Shown: positions 42,074 to 53,670 of the stretch, piece by piece | Layout of the letters: each line of letters starts with the position of its first letter | Position numbering within the stretch: the first letter of the stretch is position 1 | From: Eurosta solidaginis | Taxonomy: Eukaryota; Arthropoda; Insecta; Diptera; Tephritidae | DNA length: 64,000 nucleotides | Direction: 5' to 3' | NCBI RefSeq assembly: GCF_040869045.1 | Contig: NC_090319.1 | Span: 345,568,302 to 345,632,301 of the forward strand | The notes under the pieces: model-generated | Seen by the model: only the letters and a program-made list of their open reading frames with translations | The model's database searches: none | Told to the model about the DNA's origin: nothing | Translations under genes and position numbers: made by a program

Positions 42074-42327
42074 TCAGCTGTTTTATCTGGTTATGGTTTT
42101 AGGGTTATTAGTCACCATTAATTGGCCCTTTAACACCAATCTCACGATCTACAGCGTTATATTTCCACGTACTTCTGTAGGATTGTTGGGCGCTCAAACA
42201 TCAGCTGTTTTATCTGGTTATGGTTTTAGGGTTATTAGTCTCCATTAATTGGCCCTTTAACACCAATCTCACGATCTACAGCGTTATATGTCCACATACT
42301 TCTGTAGGATTGTTGGGCGCTCAAACA
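42074..42327 (+). repeat. 127-bp tandem duplication
   Basis: TCAGCTGTTTTATCTGG...GGGCGCTCAAACA at 42074-42200 is repeated at 42201-42326 with only a few differences. Confidence 0.9.
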
Positions 42328-42874
42328 ACAAATAACAAACCTGTATTAACATAAATCTCATGACGTACAGTCATGGTTCCATTATATGGTTGGCTCATCT
42401 CATCAGCTGATTTTATTTATGTCATTGCATGGCCGATGGGATTGTCAAAAGGAGATGGCAAACTCAAAATGGAACGAGACAGCGATAGTGAAATACGAAT
42501 CAGGTGATCCAATCACTTTGGAATTTTGACGTTTATGCAGAAGAGATCACACTTTGTCATCATTCACAATGAAAGTGATCGCGAACATTGTACAGGTCTA
42601 CAAGTAGGATATGTAGCATCACGCACATACACAGCCACGCTCACCTGATAAAATGCTTGTTCTTGTTCGTTTTTTTTGTGGATGTTATTTGGCACTGTTG
42701 TACTTCTTAGGACAAAAAAAGTTTAGCAGCTGCTATCGAAAACTGCTTAAAATTTTTTTTCTTATATTACAAAGAAATATACTTATTTACTTTCAAACGA
42801 GCACTTAATTACATCTCTCTTTAATAACCATATATTTTGGACAATATTAATTAACAAATTGTGATACTTTATTA

Positions 42875-43185
42875 CCGGGGACGATTGCTAAAACACGACC
42901 AAAACCGTCGGGGGAGGTATTAATAGACGCGTTTTGGCCTCGCTTCCAATAATTCGAATACCCTTTCTCTTCGGACTATTGAAAACAGGACAAAACGCGT
43001 CTATTCATTTTTCTTTCCGCTTTTTGGACGGGTTATTGCAGTCGACCTCGGTTTCAAACTGTTTTTCGCGGAGAACTTTTGAACGGGTAGAAAAACTTAA
43101 CTCACGTGTTTGTATTCTTAATTCTGAAATAACTACGCGTCCTCAGATACCCCAATTGAAGACTTTTTTATAATTTTCTGAAGGA
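42875..43185 (+). repeat. Diverged relative of the foldback-like element
   Basis: It shares GACGCGTTTT-, GTCGACC-, TTTTGAACG- and ATAACTACGCGTC-like blocks and their order with 38703-39110, but is much diverged. Boundaries are uncertain. Confidence 0.4.
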
Positions 43186-43315
43186 CCCATATGGGTGCAC
43201 TTAAAATTTCCTACTAAATTCGTTCAAAAAAATTTACCATCACAGCAACCCATATCTGATATTCCGATCCCTTTTTTGATTCCCTGTGTCGCTTTCGACG
43301 AAGCAACCCCGGTAA

Positions 43316-43405
43316 TTTTGACACTTCGTTGAGTGTCAAAACTCATGTTCCACGCAGCTTCCACTGGGTTCCACGCTAGTTTGACACTGACCGAAGTGTC
43401 AAACT
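43316..43405 (+). repeat. Two perfect hairpins 36 bp apart
   Basis: TTTTGACACT/AGTGTCAAAA (43316-43325 and 43332-43341, 6-nt loop) and AGTTTGACACT/AGTGTCAAACT (43378-43388 and 43395-43405, 6-nt loop). Both share the TTTGACACT core. Confidence 0.75.
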
Positions 43406-44274
43406 GCCGTGTGTTAGAAAGGGAAAGAAATTGTTTCCCTCTCATACATATCAAAATTGTAAACCTGTACAATGATCGCGAATTGAGACACACACATCCA
43501 TACGAATAAATATGATGCGTAAACAAAAAAAATATTGTTAATAACTCGATAAGCAGCAAAAAATAAAATAAGCTAAGTGCGTTGTTCATAGAGAAAACTT
43601 ATAAAACTTATATTTTGTCGAAAATAACAAATACATCTACATACATACGTAGCGGTTAAGGGGTACTTGGAATTGGATTCAGGAGATTTACATACATATC
43701 TACTTGGTGTAAGTATAATGAAATAATTTTTTTAATGAGTTGAATACATACATATTTGCGGTTTTAAGCAAAACCGTTGATTTTTTAGTGGGTTTGTTTT
43801 TGTAATGTCATGGGATGAGTTCAAGTGCAGCAAAATTAAACAGCTATGTTGCGTTCCCATAAACTGGATTACCTTTTTCGTGGCCATTAATTAACCAGAG
43901 CATGTACATACACATATATATGTATGTACGAATATATAACATTTTATAAGAAATGAAGAAGAGCTGTTGAAATAATTTTTTTTTTTTGGGAAAAGCGAGT
44001 TTGTGACCTAAGTTTTTTAATATGTAAAAATTACTACATATCTACATATGTATGTGTGTATGTGTATGAAAAACACAAAAATGAACTTGTTCCCTTATTT
44101 ATTTTATTTACTTTTATCGAACAAATTGAAACTCTCCAACCAAAGGAGTTCAGATCGCTGACTTCGTGTAAGGTCATTCCGTTCATACGCAACAACCGTA
44201 GCTGCTGTTGATGAACTACACATCGTAATTGAATGAAATAATCACGCCACAATCTTACCGAACAAACGAACGTC

Positions 44275-44403
44275 ATGAGTATGCGCACACGAGCTCTAGT
44301 CTTTTCAACCTTCTTTGGAAGTTGCATCGCAATTGGTCTACTTCTGGTCAGTTTAACTACAAATCATTGGGTACGCGCATACCCGAAACGTCTAAATTAC
44401 ACA
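44275..44403 (+). CDS. Clarin-like exon 1
   Basis: ATG at 44275 with a second in-frame ATG two codons on. It encodes TM1 and LTTNHWVRAYP. Donor ACA|GTAAGT after a complete codon. Confidence 0.8.
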
Positions 44404-47221
44404 GTAAGTAAATAATTTAGAACATAATATTTATGTATGTATGTATCTTTGCAGGATTATAATAAAGTTTAGGAATGCGTTGTGATCATAAATCTACTTT
44501 ATGATATCCGCACCCATTGTGCTTGGATTATTGATTAAGAATATCTCTTTCTTGCGGGTCGTTCCGGTAACAAACACCATTAACGACTATATATGTATGT
44601 ATGTGTGGTTGAAGGGAATTGGACGAGGTTTTTAGTGGCGGGAATTTTGTTGCCCAGCGCACAACTAGTGCGCAGTATTTAATTTTACTGCCGGTATATT
44701 CTAAGAACTTAACTCGCAGTCCTTTCGAACAAAAACCACGCTCTATAAGTCCTGAACACAAGTGAAAGGCTTCACTGGGTAGGCCACTATTACGATTAGA
44801 CGAACACATCCCAGCGGGTTAGGGGGTAGAATATATCCGCGGTAGGTATGCCTGTCGTAAGAGACGACTAAAATACCAAATAAATTCAAGGGGTTCGGTA
44901 GCGCAACCTTTCCAGGTTGCCAGCGCAATATATATCTTCTCCAAACCCAATTGTCTACCTCACCTATCCGTGGCGAATTCTGGTTCATTAACAACCGAGG
45001 CTCTGGCGTCCCCGAACTCCGAATGGATCTAGGGGGTGGGAGGGCATGTGATCATAACAAATCGTTCCCGAGATGGTCGGGCTTGGTACCGGAACGTACC
45101 GGATCTATATCCGGCAAAGGACCATCAACATCGATAACACTCCCCAAGCCTTTGGGGAGTGTCCTTATCGCTACAACAACAACAACAGCAACAACATTAG
45201 ACGAACACATTCGTGCTAAAAAAATATTCTCATCGACAGCCATATTTGGAAGCAGAGGAAAGGGATACCTCCATTGAGTAGGCCTGAGCTATCGCGAAAC
45301 AGGGATAGAGTAGACTTCTTACAAAACGGCCAAAATAGGATAGGCCGTTAAGCGCGGATGAAGCTCAGTACATTGTTGTTGTTGTGTTAAAAGTGCTTCG
45401 CCCCATGCAATGAGTGCGACCACTCACAAATTGTCATCACAGTCCTCTAACGGAAGTCCAAAGAAACTGCCAGTTTTAACAGGGGCGGAGAATAGGGAAA
45501 TTGGTAATAAAAGCGTAGGTTCCACATTACAGTTGAAAAGATGGTTGGGGTCATTTGTCGAATGCAGGGCATACATTAAGTATGTTGGGGTTGATTCTGG
45601 AAAAGTAAGAGTTTAACCTCTTACAGTATCCACAACGAAGTTGAGCCAGTGTGAGTTATGTCTTCCTTGGTAGCATGCTTTCTTCTTCTGCAAGAGTAGG
45701 ATATTGTATATTGACCTTCTTCCTCTTCTCCTTCATGTACCAGTGGCTCAAGGGCATATTTGTGTTTTAGGCATTAAAAGGATGAGTTCTTGAACCGGCA
45801 TTGATGTTCTTTTTTGTGTGCTGATTTCCAGGTTTTTGAGGGAACCACATTCCAGGTTTGCATAATTGGGGAATAACATGGTTAGGCATAGGAAGGCTTA
45901 GGACCTTCTGTAGGCAGCTTACTCTCTCTAGTCTGGTGTGCATTAACATCAGCAGGGAGATGCTGTCGTCGCCGATGAGCTTGGGAGGCTTCGGTGTTTT
46001 GAAAACTTCCTTCCTGCAGAAGGAAGCAAAACAGTTCATGTGTGGATCTGTGGTTAAGTCTGCTATAGCTAAACGGCCAAACGCTATTCATATATAATAT
46101 ATAATACAGGAGTAGTATCGACCTTTCCGCATGAGGAATCGAGTGTAACCACTAAAGACTGCCACTGCGTTTTCATGACAGCCGGGTACCCGACCAGGGC
46201 ATATTACTGCAGTATAACCCTATTTAATCAGTAACGTCCTATTTCCATCATTGGTACTAAGCAGTGTGGAGTGTCGGTAATTGATTTTGTCTCAGAATAA
46301 TAGGTTACAAGCGTTAAAGCGATTTTTGTTGGTTGATTTTTAAGCTCAAACTGGTCGTTTTCTATCTGAGCTTCATACCCAGACCTTCCTAGGCCAACAA
46401 TTTACTTTAAACTAGCACGCTCACTTCAGCCTTTAAATTTTTCATCGAATAGTAAATGTAATATTACATTCGCATTGCGCCATAAACTCGAGTTACTGAT
46501 CCGTTTTGAAGTTGAACAGTTTTTGTAAACTGCAAAATGGCCCATAAATTTGTGTATGGCTAATCTGAACGTAAAAACCTTATTTTAAATCGCTCATTTT
46601 ACAGAATTCCAGTGGTGATATCAACTTTGGCTTGTTTTATGGTAACAAAGCTCTCAACTATGGAGTTGGGGTGCGCTCATCACCAATTATTGGTATGTGA
46701 AATATACTGTTAACGAAAGCTTGTACCATTATTATTATAGTTATTTTCTCCACTTTCCACCTCTAGTTTATACATTTGATCAAAATGGTCCAGAAACGAT
46801 GAACTTCTGGCTTTGGCTCATAACAGCTTTGGGTACGGGCTTTGGTCTTCTAAGTTGTGCGATTTCCGCTATTGCAGCAGTGCTGAAAGCAGCATCTGCA
46901 GGAAAACGCCCTGGCACTATGATACTACTTTTCGCTTCGAATATATCTTCAGCGGCATCACAGGTGGTAGCCTTCATTTGTTGGCTTGTGCAATTCTATC
47001 AATATTTGCAACATAATGTTCTCGCAGCACAGGATCGTAATTGGTATAGTCATGGTTTAGCTTTTTTGGGATATAGCTTTTATTTAGTAATTGCATCAAC
47101 GCTGGTTGTTATAATAAATATTTTTATATTGTTACATGCCAAACGTTCGGAGCAACGTGATCGCCAAAGACTTGAGCCTTTAAGCGAAGAAAAGAATCAG
47201 GGCGCCATTATGCTGTACTAA
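44275..47221 (+). CDS. Clarin-like four-transmembrane protein, three coding exons
   Basis: Exons 44275-44403, 46605-46692, 46767-47221 with GT-AG introns and matching phases give about 223 residues. Four hydrophobic segments: FSTFFGSCIAIGLLLVSL, FWLWLITALGTGFGLLSCAI, MILLFASN..VVAFICWLVQF and GLAFLGYSFYLVIASTLVVI. An extracellular loop carries NFGLFYGNKALNYGVGVR, resembling the GLFxG...GxG loop of clarins, and the C-terminus ends MLY as in vertebrate clarin-1. Clarins are small tetraspan proteins of sensory cells (CLRN1 is the Usher 3A gene). The family call rests on this pattern, and a claudin-like relative is the alternative. No lesion is seen. Confidence 0.8.
44810..45195 (+). mobile_element. 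SINE-like element with 15-bp target duplication (clarin-like intron 1)
   Basis: 386 bp, CCCAGCGGGTTAGG to (CAACAACAACAGCAACA). A perfect ATTAGACGAACACAT flanks both sides (44795-44809 and 45196-45210). It defines both ends of the SINE-like family exactly. Confidence 0.9.
45373..46080 (-). pseudogene. Old LINE fragment in clarin-like intron 1
   Basis: Minus strand. It starts with the reversed CAA tail and GCTTCGCCCCATGC block, then a diverged version of the family L1a C-terminal region (KPG.Q.NQHT). It is much more decayed than the copy at 1797-3058. Confidence 0.65.
46605..46692 (+). CDS. Clarin-like exon 2
   Basis: Acceptor TTTTACAG. It encodes the first extracellular loop (NSSGDINFGLFYGN...SSPII), whose NSS is a possible N-glycosylation site. 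Donor G|GTATGT leaves one base. Confidence 0.8.
46767..47221 (+). CDS. Clarin-like exon 3
   Basis: Acceptor CCTCTAG. It encodes VYTFDQNGPETMNFW, TM2-TM4 and a charged cytosolic tail (KRSEQRDRQRLEPLSEE), with stop TAA at 47221. An upstream in-frame ATG at 46697 is intronic. Confidence 0.85.
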
Positions 47222-47934
47222 CCTTAATACTCAACTAAATATTAAAGTTAATTAGAAAGAGAAAATCAACCTGCATTAAAATTAGTTTTTATAAACGTTT
47301 CTACTTAAGAATGATAAATTTCGAATCGCATATATTTAGGTATACTCAAAAATGTAATTCCTCAAAAACAATTTATATTTGTAGTTTATCCATATTTGTA
47401 CGGAATGACTTACTTATGGCGTACTCTTCTCTGGAAAAAATGTTGCTCTCATGTTGCACTCCTAAATTGTAAGTTTTGACCTACGTTACCTAGCACTCTG
47501 CAAAGAAGCTTAATTTGTAGGCAATGGTCCCGATTTGCTTAATCAAAGCGAAATATTTTATCAAAGTAACACAGGACCTTGAAACAACCAACAGGCCCAC
47601 ATGATTTCCAGAAAAGAAAACACCATTAGGATTTAGGTGGATAGTATTTAAGCGGAGCACTGTATATCGTGTGTATCTTATTTTAAAAAGTATTACTCTT
47701 TACATTGCCTACTTGTGTGTTCGAACTTGCATTTGTAGTTTATCGAATATTGTTGTATCGTTTCTACTACATTTTATCTATGAATGCATGTATGTATGTA
47801 ACTTTTTGTAAAATAAATAATTTTAAGTTTTACCGTTTTAATACATCATTCACTGTATCTTTTAATACTTTTGGAGTTGGAATGCCTCGAAAGAGAGCTC
47901 GGAGTATGAAGTGAGAAGGTAAATATAACAGGCA
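47222..47934 (+). other. Clarin-like 3' UTR and flank
   Basis: AT-rich with no coding frame. AATAAATAATTTT near 47811 is a possible polyadenylation signal. Confidence 0.35.
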
Positions 47935-48470
47935 AAATTTTAGATTTGTAGAAGATATCGAACCTAATCCCGGTCCAGAGAAATGGTTTTGCTGCGTGTT
48001 CCGGAAACGAATCTTTTTAAGTCGGTCACACACATGCCAGTGTGTCACGTGCATAGGGTGGTTGCATCGACGCGGTGTTCTGGGCTAGATATCAACATTC
48101 GTCGACCCGGTCACTTTAACATCTTTACATCTTTTCTGGTAGCTTGCTGGACATGCCCAAGGCGTTCAGTAGTCGGCGCCTTAGCACCCCCACTTCCTTC
48201 TAGCAGCTACGCTGCTCAGAAAGCCACAACAAGTACCCGATGTAGCTAGCGCCCCACCGCGCCTTCAGCTCCTATCATTATGGTCCACCCCTGTTGAAAC
48301 AGCAAGCTTCCTTGGACTCCCATTAGAGGATATTGATGACAATGTGTGATCGGTCGCACCTATTGGATGGGGCGAAGCACTGCAACAACAACCAGCCCCT
48401 GCCTCCGTCTTCTCCCCTTTTTCGAACACAGGTACACGAATAGGTCAGGGAAACATACCTGAAATCTTGT
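47935..48470 (+). pseudogene. LINE N-terminal fragment with DIEPNPGP, carrying a nested LINE 3' end
   Basis: DIEPNPGP at 47954-47977 exactly fits the 2A consensus (D-[VI]-E-x-N-P-G-P) and is followed by EKWFCC and CVTCIGWLHR. At 48280 a 100-bp LINE 3' end (STPVETASFLGLPLEDIDDN, stop, GGGGCGAAGC, CAA tail) interrupts. The host LINE then resumes at CAGCCCCTGCCTCCG (about 48390). Confidence 0.75.
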
Positions 48471-48630
48471 CTTTTAAAATAATACGATTGATAATTTATT
48501 TTAAGATTTTATTGTCGCTGTTGATTATTTTTCGACTTTGCTCTTTGAGGCCCTTATTATGAGGCAAATTCGATCTTCGAATTTTCATTCGGTATTATGA
48601 CACTCATTCGATCAAGACTAGTGTCAAGAC

Positions 48631-50092
48631 CCCATTACTGATACTTAGCATAGACTTGACTTGGCTTGAGAACTGTCACTTACAGTTCTGTTAAATGAAC
48701 ATTGCATGTTACTGATTACTCAAAACTTAGCAACACTTAACTTGACATAGAAGTCTGTTGAATTTTGATTTTCTCGAGCGGATTCTGAGCGTTACCGGTA
48801 AAATAGTACCCAGAACATTATGTATCCGAAAATCGTTACCAGTTCTTTTATTCGCGATTCTGGCCAAAGTGGAAACGCTGTCATCACCGAAGAACTCACC
48901 AATGTCTGTGGTGAAATTTAAAAGTTGGTTTTCTTCCCTTTATCCATGGCGGAACGATACAAAGTGGGTGCATGCGACAGCTGAATATAAACTTTTTTAT
49001 TTGATTTGATACATCAACTTCCGGCGCAGTAAGATTTTGACATTCGTCCATCGAATTTACAAAAACAAAGTACATGCAATTTTTATTTATGTTTGTAGGT
49101 ATTGTAGGCTGCCACTTTGTATGGTTCCGCCATGGCTTTACCGAAAATGTGTCACGTAGATACGAGGTTAACGAATAAACGAGACGATGTGTATATATCT
49201 ACATGCATGCATAAGATTTTACATAGTTATATTGTAATTTATTCTGTAAAAGAACATAATGTAAACAAATATATAGCAAGAGGCAACACTTTTTTACTAT
49301 TATCTTTACTTATTTGCGCTTACAAATCTATATTTTTCAGTTTTGCCTTTTTCTAAACAACAGCTGTTGGGTGGTTATTTCGATGTAGCCACCTACTTTT
49401 GTGGGTAAAAAATTATCCGGCTACTTTCGCGGATAGAATACCAAAAGGGTGTAAAAGTTTCCACATGATTTCGTTACCGTGGTGAAGAATGTTGTTACCA
49501 CACTAGAATCGGGGCGTCTATGTAAGTTCTAAGTGACGTTTACATTTTGAGATGCCATTTGTTTGTTTCCATTTCATTTTGACATTTTGTCATACAAATT
49601 GACATTTATTTAAAAATAAATTTCAACGCTGATTATGATGCCACATTGTATGCGCCAAGTGGAGTATAATCGTGGCTAAAGGCTCCATTACTGATGCTTA
49701 GCATAGACTTGACTTGGCTTGCGAACTGTCACTTACAGTTCTGTTAAATGAACATTGCATGTTACTGATTACTCAAAACTTGACTTAGAAGTCTGTTGAA
49801 TTTTGATGTTCTATGTAAGTTCTAAGTGACGTTTACATTTTGAGATGCCATTTGTTTGTTTCCATTTCATTTTGACATTTTGTCATACAAATTGACATTT
49901 ATTTAAAAATAAATTTCAACGCTGATTATGATGCCAGATTTTATGCGCCAAGTGGAGTATAATCGTGGCTAAGTTGCCAAGTTTACGCCAAGTCAAGTCA
50001 AGTCTATGCTAAGTATCAGTAATGGGGGCTTAAGTTGCCAAGTTTACGCCAAGTCAAGTCAAGCCTATGCTAAGTATCAGTAATGGAGGCTT
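48631..50092 (+). repeat. MITE cluster with CCATTACTGATRCTTAGC inverted ends
   Basis: Ends at 48631 and 49684 read CCATTACTGATRCTTAGCAT. Inverted partners end at 50026 and 50087 (ATGCTAAGTATCAGTAATGG). An internal 160-bp block is duplicated (49517-49679 and 49811-49974). The pattern fits several overlapping or rearranged copies of one element. Coding capacity is nil. Confidence 0.75.
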
Positions 50093-50674
50093 CATTGTTC
50101 GATAATTCGATAAATTCAACCGTTCATAAAAGCACATTCCCATGATCTGTCAAATAAAATAAAATCAAAATTATTTATTAATCTCTTTATAATTAAAAAT
50201 TATGTGATATACAAAAATATAAGTAAAACTTTCGTTTTACATAAATTCATACATATATGATAAACGGAACATATAACGGGGTAGAGATTACCCTAGATAT
50301 AAATTGCGATAATATACATACAACTCCACCAAGGACAAAAAGAACAAATAACGGGATTGAAAACTAATAACTCAATACAACATAAATGGTTGACGACATA
50401 TACTCGGAAAGAAAGAAAAAAAAAATTAAATAAATAAAAAAAAGAATTTTTGGCAAGAGTAGACATTCGGCTTTTTCTAGAGCAGTACAAATACTGCACA
50501 AAGACAGCTTTATTGACAATACACAACTATAATACCTAACACGACAAAAACTTTCCTACCAAAATTAAACAGCGAAAAAAAGTGAATAGTGGATATACAT
50601 TAATTAAATTTTACGGCTAAAAACGAAACAACATAAAAAATTAAACGAAAAGAAGTAAAAAAAAAAAATAGAGA

Positions 50675-50906
50675 AAAGACTTTGTGAGTGGCGTGGTGCC
50701 CTTGAAAAACCAAATTTTACGACAATAAACTTGAAAATGAATTATTAAAATACTGACACTAAGAATGCAATATAAAAGATTTTGTGCTTGGCGTGGTGCC
50801 ATTGAAAAAACCAAATAAACAAAGAATAGAACATTTTAAAATACGTAATTGGAAAACAATATAAAGGACTTTGTGCTTGGCGTGGTGCCATTTAAATACC
50901 AAATAC
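50675..50906 (+). repeat. Three copies of TTTGTGCTTGGCGTGGTGCC
   Basis: At about 50675, 50774 and 50864, each followed by a TTGAAAAACCAAA-type box. Spacings are about 99 and 90 bp. They lie directly upstream of a small open frame. Confidence 0.7.
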
Positions 50907-50941
50907 ACTAAAAATACAATCTACAATTGAAACCACAAATC

Positions 50942-51139
50942 ATGAAGGGACTGCTAGGCATGGTTCTGGCCTCTAAGGTATTACCATCGTGTGCTAGTGG
51001 TCCCAAGTACACACTAAACCGACACTGGATGTTCAATCCAGAAATTTATGAACTCAAACTAAGAGAAATACCTGGCGTATGGAGATACATTCCCTGGCCA
51101 ACAAGCTTAAACAAAAAAAAAAAAAAATATTTATTATGA
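50942..51139 (+). CDS. Small open frame of unknown function
   Basis: 65 codons from ATG at 50942 (MKGLLGMVLASKVLPSCASG...GVWRYIPWP) ending in a Lys run from an A-rich stretch at 51113-51128. The composition is protein-like (Trp-, Tyr- and Pro-rich), but no family is recognised. The A-run could be the tail of a retrocopy, in which case this is the 3' end of a pseudogene. The first 20 residues are mildly hydrophobic. Confidence 0.3.
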   Translation: MKGLLGMVLASKVLPSCASGPKYTLNRHWMFNPEIYELKLREIPGVWRYIPWPTSLNKKKKKYLL

Positions 51140-52104
51140 GGAAAAAATCTTAAGTACAAAAATGAATTTCAACGCGTAATTGCAGCTTTCTAAACATTGT
51201 AGCATTCTGAACATGTTGTTACATGTGTTAAAAACTAAACTTCATAATGACCATAGAATTGTTCATGGACTTGCTATCCGGTAAAGATGAATGGCTGCAA
51301 CAATACACAAGAGCCAAGTATATTCCAACCATTTTGAAACTGGCAACAATTCTCACATTTTGCGCTAGGGATTGTCTCAGCTGAGCACCGGGTACGAGAA
51401 TGCACTCGGAATTTTTTCCACCCGATCCTTTCTGCAAGTTCGTTTTGTTATAAACGGATTTTGTCCAATTTATTCAATCAGTCTTCCAAACAGTTGTTTT
51501 GTATTCACGACCTTGTACCTATATGTAGGCTTCTTAAACTATATTGACTAAATTATTTTTATTTAATTTTGTAATTTTAATATGTTTTACAATATTTTAA
51601 TTTTCAATATTGATTTTACTATTTTCAAAAATTTTCATTATTATTCAATTTTGCATCATGAAAACATAACATTTCCTTTTAAATAATTTTTATTTGGATA
51701 TTAATTTTAATAAAAATAAAGCATGCTACACTATACACGATTAATACAAATAGTTTGAAATTACTATTACGTAGCAAAAAAGTAGAAGATAAACACAAAA
51801 AACTTACATTTCAAACAATTTTCTTCTAATTCGATGCAGCGTCGACAACAAATTTCTATTCGCTTCAAAATTAGATACACAGCGAAAATTTCAACAGAGA
51901 TTAGATATCATAATACCAATTTTTAATTCGATTTTCGATGTTCGATAGCCAGCGAAGATTGAAAAATGTTCATAATAGGGGCCTGATGTTCACCGGAAGA
52001 AGAAGGAACCAGAGCAAAAGCGAAGTTGGCTGCATTTCCGCCAGCAAGTGACATTTAAGGTAAGGCCACATTAGGCTGCACTACGCAGCACTGCACTGCA
52101 CTAC

Positions 52105-52284
52105 AAAATATTCTTTGCATGTATTCTTACCAGGCAATTCACACCTAGCGTCAGCAGCACTGCGCGACCCGGCACAGCGCGGCAAATTTGATCAACTAGG
52201 CAAAAAATCCACGTTGGGAAGTATCGCGCAGTGCTGCTGCCACTAGGTGTGAATTGCCTCATAAGAACACATGCAAAGAATTTT
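52105..52284 (+). repeat. Inverted repeat, arms about 62 bp
   Basis: Left arm 52105-52167, right arm 52224-52284, 56-nt loop. The arms include AAAATTCTTTGCATGT, GGCAATTCACACCTAG and CAGCACTGCGCGA. Imperfect but long enough to fold. Confidence 0.8.
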
Positions 52285-52774
52285 GCACCATCTTTTTTCA
52301 ATCTGAGCAAAAGAGTGTGGAACTCTCCTTACTCATATCTTGAGGATGAGATGCCTTGGACCCATAGCCACGACCTTTTTCTTTTCCTTTCCCCTTCTTC
52401 GCACAAAAATGAAATAATTACAGCTTCAAAAACTGTCGTCCATTTTGCAAACAAAAATAAACACAAACTTTTGCCGCAATGTGTCGCTCGATTGCCGCTT
52501 AATTTGAATTGCCAAAATTGTCGCTCTGTGAGGCGCCGCTGCTGCTACGTGTCGCGCAGCGTAATGTGCGCGTACCTTTACCATCTTTCAGAAAGCATGG
52601 TATAATAAAAAGGGTGACATGACAGAATAAATATAAGGACATCACATCTCGGCCAATCTGACTTATAGATTGACCTCAATCAGTTTACAATTCATTTAGG
52701 TGGTGTGGCCTTAAGCTGTTGATGACTGCGGAGATTCGGTTACAATATTAGTTGGCAAGCACCACTATCGAATT

Positions 52775-53515
52775 TTAATTGGCTTGTGGCGATGCCACTG
52801 CTACCTTCACATGACCTATGTTCCTCTTCAGCAGATAGTCACTAAATTCGAGAGAGGTGAACCAAGTACCTCGATCGGTTATGACACGTCTGGGGCGGCT
52901 ATAATAACTGAAGTATTTATCTAGAGAACAACACACTTCTTTCGTACTAGTAGAATTTAAGGGGTACAACCTGACAAACTTCGTGAAAGCATCGATAACA
53001 ATGAGTATGTGCTTGCGTTTCGACTTAATTGCCGGCAGGGGGCCAAAGTGGTCCAAATGAAGAGTGTCAAAAGGTATAGGCTTTTTGGGTATATTAAACA
53101 TATTATGCTCATTAGAACGAGCTGATGCAGAGTAGACAATGCATTTTATACAATTTTGTATGAATTTGTTTATCTTATCTTTCATTTTTTCGAACCAATA
53201 AGTTTTACGTATCTGATTATACCACTTTTCTGTACCTAAGTGACCTATTTTTTCATGTATGGTACGAATTACGTTTATCTCCATTTCTGTAGGAACGCAA
53301 AGCATAACCTTCTCTTCTCTCACCTTACGACATACCCATCCGTCTACGAGTTCATATCCCGCAAGCACACCCTTCTCTAACTTATTCATAAGTTCTTTGA
53401 GCTTCTCGTCCCTATTCTGCGCCATCTGGATCTGAATGTCTATATCGTCCAAATCTACGACAGCAATTTGTTTATTTGCGCTTTTATAATCACTATCACC
53501 TTTATAGTTGGGCAA
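52775..53515 (-). pseudogene. Gypsy-type integrase, truncated
   Basis: A zinc finger (H..GHLG, CIKCIVY) and the core with LHLDHFGPLP and ITDRGTWF (two catalytic Asp) end at ASPQAN, where the third catalytic residue should follow. Sequence beyond 52775 is not integrase. Confidence 0.85.
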
Positions 53516-53670
53516 CGACTCAGGTTTTATAGTATTTTATTTTACTTTATTTATTTATTATTACGGTCTTTAAGACCTAGTTTAGGTTAAAATAAGAGAT
53601 TAACATAAATACTCATGTCACATTTAGTGACGTACAATATAAAAACAGTTTTTCTTTGAACTTACTAATC

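Noticed and set aside
46697..46766. In-frame upstream ATG for the last clarin-like exon
   Set aside because: It is intronic, between donor G|GTATGT and acceptor CCTCTAG.
52230..52605. Plus-strand open frame near the long hairpin
   Set aside because: It begins in the hairpin arm and has no recognisable domain or splice support.
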